This document shows positions 8,854-17,145 of a stretch of 64,000 nt of DNA, in pieces; the first letter of the stretch is position 1, and each line of letters starts with the position of its first letter. The position numbers and the translations under genes were made by a program. Under the pieces are notes generated by a model that was given only the letters and a program-made list of their open reading frames with translations, was not told where the DNA came from and made no database searches. The DNA is from Sphaerisporangium rufum (GTDB lineage: Bacteria > Actinomycetota > Actinomycetes > Streptosporangiales > Streptosporangiaceae). Location of the stretch: NCBI RefSeq assembly GCF_016863395.1, contig NZ_BOOU01000046.1, positions 89,021 to 153,020 of the forward strand. The letters run 5' to 3'.

Positions 8854-9705
8854 ATGCGCTTCGTCAAGGGTCACGGCACCGAGAACGACTTCGTCATCCT
8901 TCCGGACCGCGACGGCGGCCTGGAGCTGTCGGCCGCCGTCGTGGCGGCGCTGTGCGACCGGCGGGCCGGCATCGGCGCCGACGGCGTGCTGCGCGTGGTG
9001 CCCGCCAAGCTGAGCGCGGAGGCCGTCGCGATCGTCGACCGGGCCGGCGAGGCGGGCGGGCCGCCGCCGCGCGGCGCCGACTGGTTCATGGACTACCGCA
9101 ACGCCGACGGCGGCCTGGCCGAGATGTGCGGCAACGGGCTGCGCGTCTTCGCGCGCTACCTGGTGGACGCCGGCCTGGCCGAGCCCGGCGAGTTCGACGT
9201 GGTCACCCGGGGCGGGCTGCGCCGGGTCCGGCTGGAGGCCACCGGTGACGTCACGGTCGACATGGGCCGCCCCGTGGTGGGCGGCGAGAGCTGGGCGAGC
9301 GTCGGGGGCACCGAGTACGACGGCCTGGTGGTCAGCATGGGCAACCCGCACCTGGCGTGCGTGACCGGCGAGCCGGTGGCCCGCCTCGACCTCACCGCGC
9401 AGCCCGGTTTCGACCCGGCCGTCTTCCCGCACGGGGTCAACGTCGAGCTGGTCAACGCGGTCGGCGCGCGCCGGGCCGTCATGCGGGTGTACGAGCGCGG
9501 CTCGGGGGAGACCCGCTCCTGCGGCACCGGCGCGGTGGCCGCCGCGGTGGCGGTCGCCGCCGTGGCCGGCGAGCGCACCGGCACCTGGACGGTGGAGGTG
9601 CCCGGCGGCCTGCTCACCGTGGAACTGGACGAGCACACCAGCCGGCTCACCGGCCCGGCCGTCCTGGTCGCCGCGGGCGAGGTGCCGCCGGTCGCGCTGG
9701 TCTGA
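8854..9705 (+). CDS. dapF: Diaminopimelate epimerase
   Basis: A 283-residue cofactor-independent racemase converting LL- to meso-diaminopimelate for lysine and peptidoglycan synthesis. The two catalytic cysteines are visible: Cys92 in the AEMCGNG motif and Cys222 in RSCGTGA. The N-terminal KGHGTENDFV and the GIGADG motif are present. Between GADGVLRVV and the WFMDYRNADG block there is a loop of about 25 residues rich in Ala/Gly/Pro, longer than I would expect for the family. ATG 8854 is chosen because it gives the standard MRFVKGHGTEND start; longer frames run back into miaA. Confidence 0.95.
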   Translation: MRFVKGHGTENDFVILPDRDGGLELSAAVVAALCDRRAGIGADGVLRVVPAKLSAEAVAIVDRAGEAGGPPPRGADWFMDYRNADGGLAEMCGNGLRVFARYLVDAGLAEPGEFDVVTRGGLRRVRLEATGDVTVDMGRPVVGGESWASVGGTEYDGLVVSMGNPHLACVTGEPVARLDLTAQPGFDPAVFPHGVNVELVNAVGARRAVMRVYERGSGETRSCGTGAVAAAVAVAAVAGERTGTWTVEVPGGLLTVELDEHTSRLTGPAVLVAAGEVPPVALV

Positions 9706-9808
9706 CCCTGCCGGGCGCCGGCCCGCGGCGCGCGGTGGGTGTCCGTTTCCCGGCACGGCGCCCGCGCGTGTTTGGGGGAGCGTCCGCGAGCTGGCAGACT
9801 GACCTGCC

Positions 9809-12097
9809 ATGGACGTGGACATCTGGGCGTGGGTGGCGGACACCCAGCGGCAACTGCACGAGGCTGGGAACACCGGGCTGGCGATCGCGCTGGGTGACCT
9901 GCCGGCGCAGGCCCTGGAGGGCCGGTACCCGCAGCTCGACGTGATGGCCCCCGCGGTCGCCCAGCAGGCCGAGGCGCTGGAGCTTCCCTGGCTGGAGTTC
10001 TTCGCGCGTTACTGGCACCTGATCGGCCGGGTGGGCGACCGGGCCCAGGGGGAGGTGGCGCTCGCCGACGCCGTGGCCCTGGTGGAGTTCACCCGGCGCG
10101 CCGACGTGCGGGACTGCCCCTCGGTCGTCGCCGCCACCGAGGCGCTGGCCCAGTGCCAGGCGAACATCGACGGTCCCGGGTACGCCGCCGAGCGGCTGTC
10201 GGCCCTCGGCGCCGCGCTGGACGGCCTGCCGCCCTCCTCGCCGGCGTTCTGTGCCCTGGCCGCCCAGTACGTCGCGGCGCTGGCCGACGCCGGCGACCAC
10301 GCCCAGGCCGTGGCCTACCAGGAGTCGGCCGCCGCCCGCCGCCGGGAGGCCCAGGCGCAGGTGAGCTGGGAGCTCGCCGCCGCGGGCGTGCGCGCGCTGC
10401 TCGGCGCCGGCCGGCCGCAGGAGGCGCTGGCCGCGCTGGAGGCCGCCGGCGAGTTCCCGGCGGACGACCCGGTGGCCAAGGACCGCCGGGCGGGCGTGCT
10501 GCACGCGCTGGTGCTGGCCCGCCTGGGCCGGTCCGCCGAGGCGCTGGAGACGCTGCCCGACCTCGACGTCGTGGGAGACCACCCGCGCGACTGGCCGGAG
10601 TGGGCCACCGCGGTCCGCGCGCTGGACGGCGTCATCAGCAACACCTGGCAGCTCGGCCGGGTGCTGCGCCAGTGGATGGCCTACTACGAGGCGATGGGCG
10701 TGCACCGGCACCGGGTGGAGCTGGCGCTGGCCGCCGGCGAGCTGGCGGTGGCCCGGCAGGGCCTGTGGCAGGCCCGCGCGCTCGCCGACCTGGCCGCGAC
10801 GTGGCTGCCGGCCCTGCGCGCCGCCGACGGGCTGGGCGAGCGGGTGGCCGCGCTGCGCGCCGCCGCCGACGCCGCCACCCCGCTGCCGGCGCCCGGCCCG
10901 CAGGACGAGCTGGTCGCCTACTTCGACGCCGCCGACGGCCACAACGCCGACCCCGAGCGGTGGGTCGGCTGGCTGTGGCCGCTGTCGGGCACCGACCTGC
11001 CGGCCACCCGCCGCCACACCACGACCCTGGGCTTCCTCGGCTACGCCCCCATCGGCGCCGACATCCTGTGGAAGACCGTGGTGGAGGACGGCGACCCGGC
11101 CACCGCCGAGGAGGAGGACGTCGCCTACCTCACCGGTGTGCTGCTGGAGGCCGGCCAGGACGAGAAGGTGGAGCGGTTCGCCGCCATGCTGCCCGCGCCG
11201 GCCGGCCACCTGGCACTGGCACGGCTGCACCGCCACCGCGAGCGCTGGGCGGAGAGCGCGGCCGAGGCGGAGCTGTCTCTAGAGGCCGGTGCCGAGGGCA
11301 CCGTCGGGCTGGAGGCGCGGCGGCTGCTGGCCGGCGCGGTCCAGCAGCTCGGCGACAACGCCAAGGGCGCCGGCATCCTGCGGGAGCTGGTCGAGTCCGG
11401 CGCGGGCGAGGAGGAGGACGTCTGGCGGATGGTCGTCATGGCGACCGCCGCCGAGGACTGGCCGCTGGTCCGGCTGGGCGCCGCCCGGCTCGGCATGCAG
11501 CTGGACTCCGCCGAGGGCCCGATCGAGGAGGAGTGGCACCTGGTCCGGGTCGTCCTGCCGGTCTCCGACGGCAGCCGGCGCGAGGTGCTGTCGGTGCGTA
11601 CCGGCCCGGCCACCGCCCGGCTGCTCATCCCGCAGCCCAAGGGCATGGACTACAACGCCGGTGACATCGTGGTCATCGACCCGCGCCCGCTGGAGCCGGT
11701 CCCGGAGAGCGAGGAGGAGCGCGAGAGCTTCGTCATCCCGTTCGCCGGGGTGTCGCTGCTGCGGCCGGGCGGCTACACCAGCTGGTTCTTCGACGGCGCC
11801 GCGCCGACCGAGGACGACTGGACCGAGTTCAACGAGGTGCTGGCCGAGCGCGGCTGGCCGATGTGGGTCTACAGCGACGAGACCTACTCGATCACCCACC
11901 CGGCCGGCGGTGAGCGGCTGCAGGGCGTCTACGGCTGGATCGCCGTGCCGCCCGGCGTGGAGCCGGTCGAGCTGGACGCGGTGCTGGACGACGCCACCGA
12001 GCGGTGGAGCCACCCGCTGGCCTGGCTCGACCTGGCCAGGGCGGCCGGCATCGAGGTGGAGCGGCACGAGCGGATCACCAAGGAGTACGGCCTCTGA
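9809..12097 (+). CDS. Large helical-repeat protein of unknown function
   Basis: A 762-residue cytoplasmic protein with no signal peptide or membrane segment. Residues about 1-560 are Ala/Leu/Glu-rich helical pairs resembling degenerate TPR-type repeats (for example ALAAQYVAALADAGDHAQAVAYQ and ALVLARLGRSAEALETL). The last ~200 residues differ: acidic and aromatic, with a run of Trp/Tyr (SWFFDG, WPMWVYSDE, YGWIAVPPG), suggesting a globular beta-rich domain. CAGACT 9-14 nt before the ATG may be a -10 box. It follows dapF by 103 bp and ends at a strong terminator, so it looks monocistronic. I recognise no function; a scaffold or regulatory role would be a guess. Confidence 0.8.
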   Translation: MDVDIWAWVADTQRQLHEAGNTGLAIALGDLPAQALEGRYPQLDVMAPAVAQQAEALELPWLEFFARYWHLIGRVGDRAQGEVALADAVALVEFTRRADVRDCPSVVAATEALAQCQANIDGPGYAAERLSALGAALDGLPPSSPAFCALAAQYVAALADAGDHAQAVAYQESAAARRREAQAQVSWELAAAGVRALLGAGRPQEALAALEAAGEFPADDPVAKDRRAGVLHALVLARLGRSAEALETLPDLDVVGDHPRDWPEWATAVRALDGVISNTWQLGRVLRQWMAYYEAMGVHRHRVELALAAGELAVARQGLWQARALADLAATWLPALRAADGLGERVAALRAAADAATPLPAPGPQDELVAYFDAADGHNADPERWVGWLWPLSGTDLPATRRHTTTLGFLGYAPIGADILWKTVVEDGDPATAEEEDVAYLTGVLLEAGQDEKVERFAAMLPAPAGHLALARLHRHRERWAESAAEAELSLEAGAEGTVGLEARRLLAGAVQQLGDNAKGAGILRELVESGAGEEEDVWRMVVMATAAEDWPLVRLGAARLGMQLDSAEGPIEEEWHLVRVVLPVSDGSRREVLSVRTGPATARLLIPQPKGMDYNAGDIVVIDPRPLEPVPESEEERESFVIPFAGVSLLRPGGYTSWFFDGAAPTEDDWTEFNEVLAERGWPMWVYSDETYSITHPAGGERLQGVYGWIAVPPGVEPVELDAVLDDATERWSHPLAWLDLARAAGIEVERHERITKEYGL

Positions 12098-12125
12098 GCC
12101 GATAGCGGGACGCCGATAGCGGGAC
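12098..12125 (+). repeat. Two tandem copies of a 14-bp unit
   Basis: GCCGATAGCGGGAC occurs twice head-to-tail, beginning just after the stop of the preceding gene and ending 3 nt before the terminator stem. It looks like a local slippage duplication in the 3' untranslated region. Confidence 0.9.
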
Positions 12126-12128
12126 GCG

Positions 12129-12168
12129 GCCGCGCCGGCCGGTGACGACACCGGCCGGCGCGGCTTTT
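12129..12168 (+). terminator. Strong intrinsic terminator
   Basis: A perfect 16-bp stem (GCCGCGCCGGCCGGTG and its complement) with an ACGA tetraloop is followed directly by TTTT. It closes the transcript of the 762-residue protein gene. Confidence 0.9.
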
Positions 12169-12344
12169 GCGTGCTTTCTTGCCGGTCACCGCCGCCTGCC
12201 AAGGGTGGTTTCCGGCTGCCCGGCCGCCGGTTCGCCGGTAATGGTGTTCCGGCTTTTCCGTCATCTCTGGAAACGGCTGTAATTGGCGACTTCTTGGGTA
12301 TTAGCGTGCCAAGTCATTGCTATTCGTTTACCTGGGGGTGGCTG

Positions 12345-13127
12345 GTGCGGCGGCGGAGATCACGGGCGATCGTGGCCGGGATGACGGTGATCGCATTGCT
12401 GGCCGGGTGCGGCCCGCTGGACGCCGGGGGCGTGGACGCCGGCGGTGACCGCGGGTCGGGCTCGGGCAGCGGCGGCGGGGACGGCGGCGGTAAGGGAACC
12501 GGGGTCAGCCCGCTGGACAACCCCAAGGGCACCGAGCGGGGCCTGGGCGCGGTCCGGTCGGACAAGGACCGGGCGGCGGCCGTCAAGCTGATCGGCAAGG
12601 TGGCCACCAAGGGCCGTGGCGCCAAGACCGGCTACGACCGGGACGAGTTCGGTTACGCCTGGGCGGACAACACCGACGACGTGCCCATGGCGCGCAACGG
12701 CTGTGACACTCGCAACGACGTGCTGGCCCGGGACGGCGAGGACCTCAAGTACCGCTCGGGGTCGAAGTGCGTGCTGGTCTCGATGACCCTGCACGACCCC
12801 TACACCGGCAAGACCATCGAGTGGAGCAAGTCGGACGCGGCGGAGGTGCAGATCGACCACGTCATGCCGCTGTCCTACGACTGGCAGATGGGCGCCTCGC
12901 GGTGGACCAAGAGCGAGCGGATGCGGATCGCGAACGACCCGCTGAACCTCCTGCCGGTGGACGGCTCGGCCAACTCCTCCAAGGGCGACTCCGGCCCGGC
13001 GACCTGGCTGCCGCCGGCCCGGGGGATCCGCTGCGCCTACGCGGTGCGCTTCGCGCAGGTCGCCCTCAAGTACGACCTGCCGGTGACCGCCCCGGACAAG
13101 GAGGCCATGCTGGCCCAGTGCGCCTGA
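12345..13127 (+). CDS. Secreted HNH-family (DUF1524-type) nuclease lipoprotein
   Basis: A 260-residue predicted lipoprotein. A GTG start at 12345 gives a twin-Arg-rich start, a hydrophobic core and LLAGC with Cys at residue 22; GGGGGTGG lies just upstream. After a Gly/Ser/Asp linker (25-60) comes the nuclease domain: YDRDEFGYAW, NGCDTRNDVL, the metal-site IDHVMPLSYDW, and ANDPLNLLPVDGSANSSKGD. This pattern matches the actinobacterial secreted HNH endonuclease family related to the GmrSD C-terminal DUF1524 domain. It could degrade environmental DNA for nutrient or phosphate recovery, which is inference. The ~120 bp upstream are AT-rich and probably hold the promoter, but no hexamer pair was convincing. 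Confidence 0.85.
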   Translation: MRRRRSRAIVAGMTVIALLAGCGPLDAGGVDAGGDRGSGSGSGGGDGGGKGTGVSPLDNPKGTERGLGAVRSDKDRAAAVKLIGKVATKGRGAKTGYDRDEFGYAWADNTDDVPMARNGCDTRNDVLARDGEDLKYRSGSKCVLVSMTLHDPYTGKTIEWSKSDAAEVQIDHVMPLSYDWQMGASRWTKSERMRIANDPLNLLPVDGSANSSKGDSGPATWLPPARGIRCAYAVRFAQVALKYDLPVTAPDKEAMLAQCA

Positions 13128-13220
13128 GCGCCGGCCGTCCACCGGCGGCGTCGCCCCGCCCGATCCCTGGATTGCTCTACTATCTGCCTTCGGTAAAGAC
13201 CACACCAGGGAACGGGCGGG

Positions 13221-14168
13221 ATGGGCATGCCTAAGTCGAATGACGGCCAGGGACGGGGGACGGGGCGCAGGCTGCTGCTGCGCGGCGTGCTGCTCACCGT
13301 CATCGCCATCGTGGTGCTCGGGTTCGTCGCGAGCGGCTGCAGCAAGGTCAGCACCGCGCCGGACGAGGTGCGGCTGCACTACGCGGGCGGCGCGTTCGAG
13401 GCGATCAAGTTCGAGAAGTGCATCAACCCGTCCAGCGGGGCGACCTATCTCGGGCCGGGCGACTCCTCCTACTCCTATCCCTTCGGGCAGCGCACCTTCG
13501 ACTTCTCCGGCTCCGACGACGCCGAGTCCGGTCCGATCAGCATCGTGTCCAAGGACAACGTGCAGCTCAAGGTGGCCGGTTCGGCGACGTTCACCCTGAA
13601 CACCTCCTGCGAGACGCTGCGCCGGTTCCACGAGCGGATCGGGCTGAAGTACGTCGCCTACTTCGACGGGAGCGAGTCCTCCTCCGGCTGGCGGCGCATG
13701 CTGAACTTCTACTTCAAGCAGCCGCTCGACCGGGCCATGGACGCGGCCTCCCAGGAGTTCGAGTGGAAGAAGCTGTTCAACGACCCCAACGCCAAGCAGC
13801 AGTGGGAGCAGCGGGTCGGCGTGCTGGCGCGGCAGTTCATCAAGGAGACCGCCGGCGCCGACTACTTCTGCCAGCCCAACTACGGCGGCTCCGGCGAGTG
13901 CGGCGACGTGGTGCTCACCATCCAGAAGCCCGAGCCGCCGCAGAGCCTGATCGACGCGCTGGCCGCCGAGCAGGCCGCCAAGCAGCAGAACCTGGCGCAG
14001 GCGCAGATCAACACCAAGGTGAAGACCGAACTGGAGTCGATCCGGGACCTGGTGAAGGTGCTCGGCCCGCAGGGCGCGATCCTGTGGAAGGCGGTGCAGG
14101 ACGGCCGGATCGACGTGGTGCCGGTGCCGGCCGACGGTTCGGTGAACATCACCCCGCGGGCCCGCTGA
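13221..14168 (+). CDS. SPFH/band-7-like lipoprotein of unknown function
   Basis: A 315-residue protein. A basic start, a hydrophobic segment at 18-36 and VASGC (Cys40) suggest a lipoprotein or N-terminal anchor. The middle region (about 90-150: ISIVSKDNVQLKVAGSATFTLN...) resembles the SPFH/prohibitin core, and the C-terminal third (LAAEQAAKQQNLAQAQINTKVKTELES) is a helical coiled-coil, the usual SPFH layout. Two cysteine pairs in the body could be disulfides, consistent with an extracytoplasmic position. GGGCGGG precedes the ATG. It lies 93 bp after the nuclease gene on the same strand; a functional link is not shown. SPFH assignment is by pattern only. Confidence 0.7.
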   Translation: MGMPKSNDGQGRGTGRRLLLRGVLLTVIAIVVLGFVASGCSKVSTAPDEVRLHYAGGAFEAIKFEKCINPSSGATYLGPGDSSYSYPFGQRTFDFSGSDDAESGPISIVSKDNVQLKVAGSATFTLNTSCETLRRFHERIGLKYVAYFDGSESSSGWRRMLNFYFKQPLDRAMDAASQEFEWKKLFNDPNAKQQWEQRVGVLARQFIKETAGADYFCQPNYGGSGECGDVVLTIQKPEPPQSLIDALAAEQAAKQQNLAQAQINTKVKTELESIRDLVKVLGPQGAILWKAVQDGRIDVVPVPADGSVNITPRAR

Positions 14169-14250
14169 TCCGGGTGGCCGGGCCGGGCCAACGGAAATTG
14201 TTGGCAATGTGCGGAGATAGTGCAATGCGGGTGAGCTTTGAGGGGAAATA

Positions 14251-14259
14251 TGTTATATA
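14251..14259 (+). promoter_or_regulatory. Candidate extended -10 promoter of the VOC gene
   Basis: TGTTATATA in an AT-rich pocket matches an extended -10 (TGnTATAAT-like). It would start transcription about 20 nt before the VOC-protein ATG, leaving a leader that holds the GGGG-rich ribosome site. The -35 region is weak. Confidence 0.4.
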
Positions 14260-14287
14260 GGCGATTTGTCGGGGTTGGGGGGCGGCG

Positions 14288-15061
14288 ATGGCGGAGCGTG
14301 CGCATTATCCGGACGGCGCCCCCTGCTGGCCCGAGCTGACCACCAACGACCTGGCCGGCGCCACCCGGTTCTACCAGCGCGTCTTCGACTGGTCGTGCGA
14401 GGATCTCGGCCGCCACCTGTGGCACTACACCTTGTGCCGGATCGGCGAGGCGCCGGTCGCCGCGCTGACCCCGCCGGCGGTCGGCATGGAAGGGGTGGCG
14501 CCGGCCTGGACCACCTACCTGGCCACCTCCGACATCGAGGCCTCGGTCGTCCGGGTCGAGGCCAACGGCGGCAAGCTGGTCGTGCTGCCCACCGCCCTGC
14601 CGGGTTACGCGCGGTTCGCGCTGGCCGCCGACCCGGACGGGGCGCCGTTCGGGTTGTGGCAGGCGGCCGGCCATGCCGGCGCCGCGCTGGTGGGCGAGCC
14701 GGGTGCGATGTGCTGGGCGGAGGTGCACTCCCGTAACCCGATGGCCGCCGACGGCTTCTACGAGGCGCTGTTCGGCTACGAGCGCGAGCAGCAGGGCGAC
14801 GGGGTCGACTTCGACTACGTGCTGATGAAGATCAGGGGTACGGCGGTCTGCGGGCGGCTGCGCATGCCCTACGAGGCGGCCGGCGAGGTGCCGCACTGGC
14901 TGGTGCACTTCACCGTGGCCGACTGCGAGGAGACCACCGCCCGGGTGGTGCGGGCCGGCGGCGAGGTCCTGATCAGCCCGTTCGAGATGCGCGAGACGCT
15001 GGTGGCCTACGCGGCCGACCCGTCCGGCGCCCGGTTCGCCGTCTGCCAGGGCGGCGGCTGA
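14288..15061 (+). CDS. Two-domain VOC (glyoxalase-like) protein
   Basis: A 257-residue cytoplasmic protein made of two tandem vicinal-oxygen-chelate domains, about 10-120 and 135-255. Each begins with the family-type pattern: PCWPELTTNDLAGATRFYQRVFDW in the first, MCWAEVHSRNPMAADGFYEALFGY in the second, and each ends with a DPxGAxFxxxQ strand (DPDGAPFGLWQ, DPSGARFAVCQ). Members of this family include glyoxalases, extradiol dioxygenases and antibiotic-binding proteins; metal-site residues cannot be assigned with confidence, so the substrate is unknown. A G-rich ribosome site directly precedes the ATG. It is convergent with the glycolate operon's regulator gene. Confidence 0.85.
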   Translation: MAERAHYPDGAPCWPELTTNDLAGATRFYQRVFDWSCEDLGRHLWHYTLCRIGEAPVAALTPPAVGMEGVAPAWTTYLATSDIEASVVRVEANGGKLVVLPTALPGYARFALAADPDGAPFGLWQAAGHAGAALVGEPGAMCWAEVHSRNPMAADGFYEALFGYEREQQGDGVDFDYVLMKIRGTAVCGRLRMPYEAAGEVPHWLVHFTVADCEETTARVVRAGGEVLISPFEMRETLVAYAADPSGARFAVCQGGG

Positions 15062-15097
15062 CGGCGCCGCGGCCGGCCCGCCCGGCGGCCGGCCGGG

Positions 15098-15862
15098 TCA
15101 GGGCACCGGCGCGGGCCGGCCGGGGCGCAACGCCGGCCCCACCTCCGCGCCGAAGTCGTCGGCCACCGCGAGCATGCCCAGGGCCAGCTCCGCGCGGTCC
15201 AGCGCGTCGATCCGCCCGGCCGGCCCGGAGACCGACATGGCGGCGACCACCCGGTCCCCGTCGCGGACCGGGACGGCCAGGCAGTGCACGCCCGGTTCCT
15301 CCTCGCCGAGGTCGGCCGCGTACCCGCGGGCGCGCACCAGGTCCAGTTCGGCCAGCATCTCCGGGGCCGAGACCACCGTGTGCGGGGTGCGGCGCGGCAG
15401 GCCGGTGCGCGCCAGCACCTCGGCCGCGTCCGGGCGCGCGGCCAGCAGCACCTTGCCCACCGCGGTGCTGTGCGGCAGCACCCGCCGGCCCACCTCGGCG
15501 AACATCCGCAGCCGGCGGGAGGACGCCGCCTGGGCGATGTAGACCACGAAGTTGCCCTCCATCACCGCCAGGTTCGCCGTCTCGCCGGACAGCGCCACCA
15601 GCTTCTCGAGGTAGGGCCGGGCCCAGGTGCCGACCAGCCGCTCGGCGGCACCGCCCAGCCGGACCAGCGTGCTGCCGAGTGCGTAGCGGCGGTCGGACTC
15701 CTGCCGGACGTACCCGCGGTCGAGCAGCGCCCGCAGCAGCCGGTGGATGGTGCCGTACGGCAGCCCGGTGCGGGCCGCGATCTGCGACAGGCTCGCCGCC
15801 CCGCCGTGCTCGGCCAGCGCCTCCAGCACGTCCAGTGCCCGGTCGACGCTCTGGACGCTCAT
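15098..15862 (-). CDS. IclR-family transcriptional regulator of the glycolate/malate synthase operon
   Basis: A 254-residue regulator. Residues 1-60 form the winged helix-turn-helix (SVDRALDVLEALAEHGGAASLSQIAARTGLPYGTIHRLLRAL). Residues about 75-245 are the IclR effector-binding domain (LPHSTAVGKVLLAA, GYAADLGEEEPGVHCLAVPV, AMSVSGPAGR). The start overlaps the glcF stop by 4 bp (ATGA), so it is the last gene of the aceB-glcD-glcE-glcF operon and is probably made with the enzymes it regulates. By analogy with IclR and AllR, which control glyoxylate metabolism, a glyoxylate-type ligand is plausible but inferred. Confidence 0.9.
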   Translation of the reverse strand: MSVQSVDRALDVLEALAEHGGAASLSQIAARTGLPYGTIHRLLRALLDRGYVRQESDRRYALGSTLVRLGGAAERLVGTWARPYLEKLVALSGETANLAVMEGNFVVYIAQAASSRRLRMFAEVGRRVLPHSTAVGKVLLAARPDAAEVLARTGLPRRTPHTVVSAPEMLAELDLVRARGYAADLGEEEPGVHCLAVPVRDGDRVVAAMSVSGPAGRIDALDRAELALGMLAVADDFGAEVGPALRPGRPAPVP

Positions 15863-17145
15863 GATCGTCTCTCCTCCTCCGCGGCGCCCGGCCCCGGCCT
15901 CCCGAGCGCGGCGGGGGACAGGCCGCGCAGCGAGGCGTCGAGCACCTCGGCGGTGTGGGCGACGCGGATGTCCCGGCCGCCCCGGCGCACCGCCGAGGCT
16001 ATCTGCATCGTGCAGCCCGGGTTGGCCGAGACGAGCAGATCGGCGCCGGCCGACAGCACGTTCGCCGCCTTGCGGTCGCCGAGCTCGCGCGCCGCGGCCG
16101 GCTGGAACAGGTTGTAGGTGCCGGCCGAGCCGCAGCACATGGCCGCGTCCGGCACCTCGCGCAACCGCAGCCCCGGGATGGCCGCCAGCGACTCCCGCGG
16201 CTGGGCGCGCACCCCCTGGGCGTGGGCCAGATGGCAGGCGTCGTGGTAGGCGACGGTGATCGGCAGCGGGTGACGCTCGGCCACCGGGCCCAGCTCGGCC
16301 AGGTACTCGGCCAGGTCGGCGAAGCGCAGCCGCCGGGCCCGGGCCGACCACTCGGGGTCGGCGGCCAGCAGCTCGGCGTACTCCTTGGCGGTCGCCCCGC
16401 AGCCGGCCGCGTTCACCACGACGGTGTCCACCCCGGCCCGCTCGAACGCGGCGATCGTCCGGCGGGCGAACCGGGCCGCCTCCGCCGTCCGGCCGCCGTG
16501 CGCCGACAGCGCGCCGCAGCAGCCCTGGCCGGCCGGCACCACCACCTCGCACCCCTCCATGGCCAGCACCCGTACGGTGGCCGCGTTGACCGCGGGGAAG
16601 AACTCGCGCTGCACGCAGCCGGTCAGCACCCCGACCACCGCCCGGCGCTCACCGCGCGCCGGCACCCGGGCGGGCAGCCGGATCGGCCGGGGGAGCGGCG
16701 GCGCCAGCTCGGCGAGCGCGCCGAGCCGCGGCGGCAGGCGGTCCAGCAGCGGCCGCAGCCACGGGCGGGCGGCGGTGGCCGCGCGCAGCGGCAGCCGCAG
16801 CGCGCGCAGCCGCCGGGGGTACGGGAACAGGCCGAAGACCAGCGCACGGAACGCCCGCTCGGCCGCCGGGCGCCGGTGCGCCCGCTCCACCTCCGCCCGC
16901 GCCGACTCGATGAGCCGGTCGTAGCGCACCCCGGACGGGCAGGCCGGCACGCAGGCCAGGCAGCCGAGGCAGGCGTCGAAGTGGCCCGCCATCTCCGGCG
17001 TCAGCGGAGTGCCCTCGACATGCTGCTTCATCAGATGGATGCGCCCGCGCGGCGAGTCCATCTCCTCGGCCCACAGCGCGTAGGTGGGGCAGGCCGGCAG
17101 GCAGAAGCCGCAGTGCACGCAGTCGTCGATCAGCTCGGGGTCCAT
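15859..17145 (-). CDS. glcF: Glycolate oxidase iron-sulfur subunit GlcF
   Basis: A 428-residue electron-transfer subunit. Two ferredoxin-type [4Fe-4S] motifs lie at Cys9/12/15/19 and Cys59/62/65/69. Two cysteine-rich CCG domains follow (GQGCCGALSAHGG around 200; CCGSAGTYNLFQ near 370), as in GlcF, LutA and GlpC. It passes electrons from the flavin subunits GlcD/GlcE to the membrane quinone pool. Start at ATG 17145 lies 16 bp inside the glcE 3' end; the stop overlaps the iclR start by 4 bp. Placement beside glcD and glcE makes glycolate oxidase the best call over lactate utilisation. Confidence 0.92.
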   Translation of the reverse strand: MDPELIDDCVHCGFCLPACPTYALWAEEMDSPRGRIHLMKQHVEGTPLTPEMAGHFDACLGCLACVPACPSGVRYDRLIESARAEVERAHRRPAAERAFRALVFGLFPYPRRLRALRLPLRAATAARPWLRPLLDRLPPRLGALAELAPPLPRPIRLPARVPARGERRAVVGVLTGCVQREFFPAVNAATVRVLAMEGCEVVVPAGQGCCGALSAHGGRTAEAARFARRTIAAFERAGVDTVVVNAAGCGATAKEYAELLAADPEWSARARRLRFADLAEYLAELGPVAERHPLPITVAYHDACHLAHAQGVRAQPRESLAAIPGLRLREVPDAAMCCGSAGTYNLFQPAAARELGDRKAANVLSAGADLLVSANPGCTMQIASAVRRGGRDIRVAHTAEVLDASLRGLSPAALGRPGPGAAEEERRS

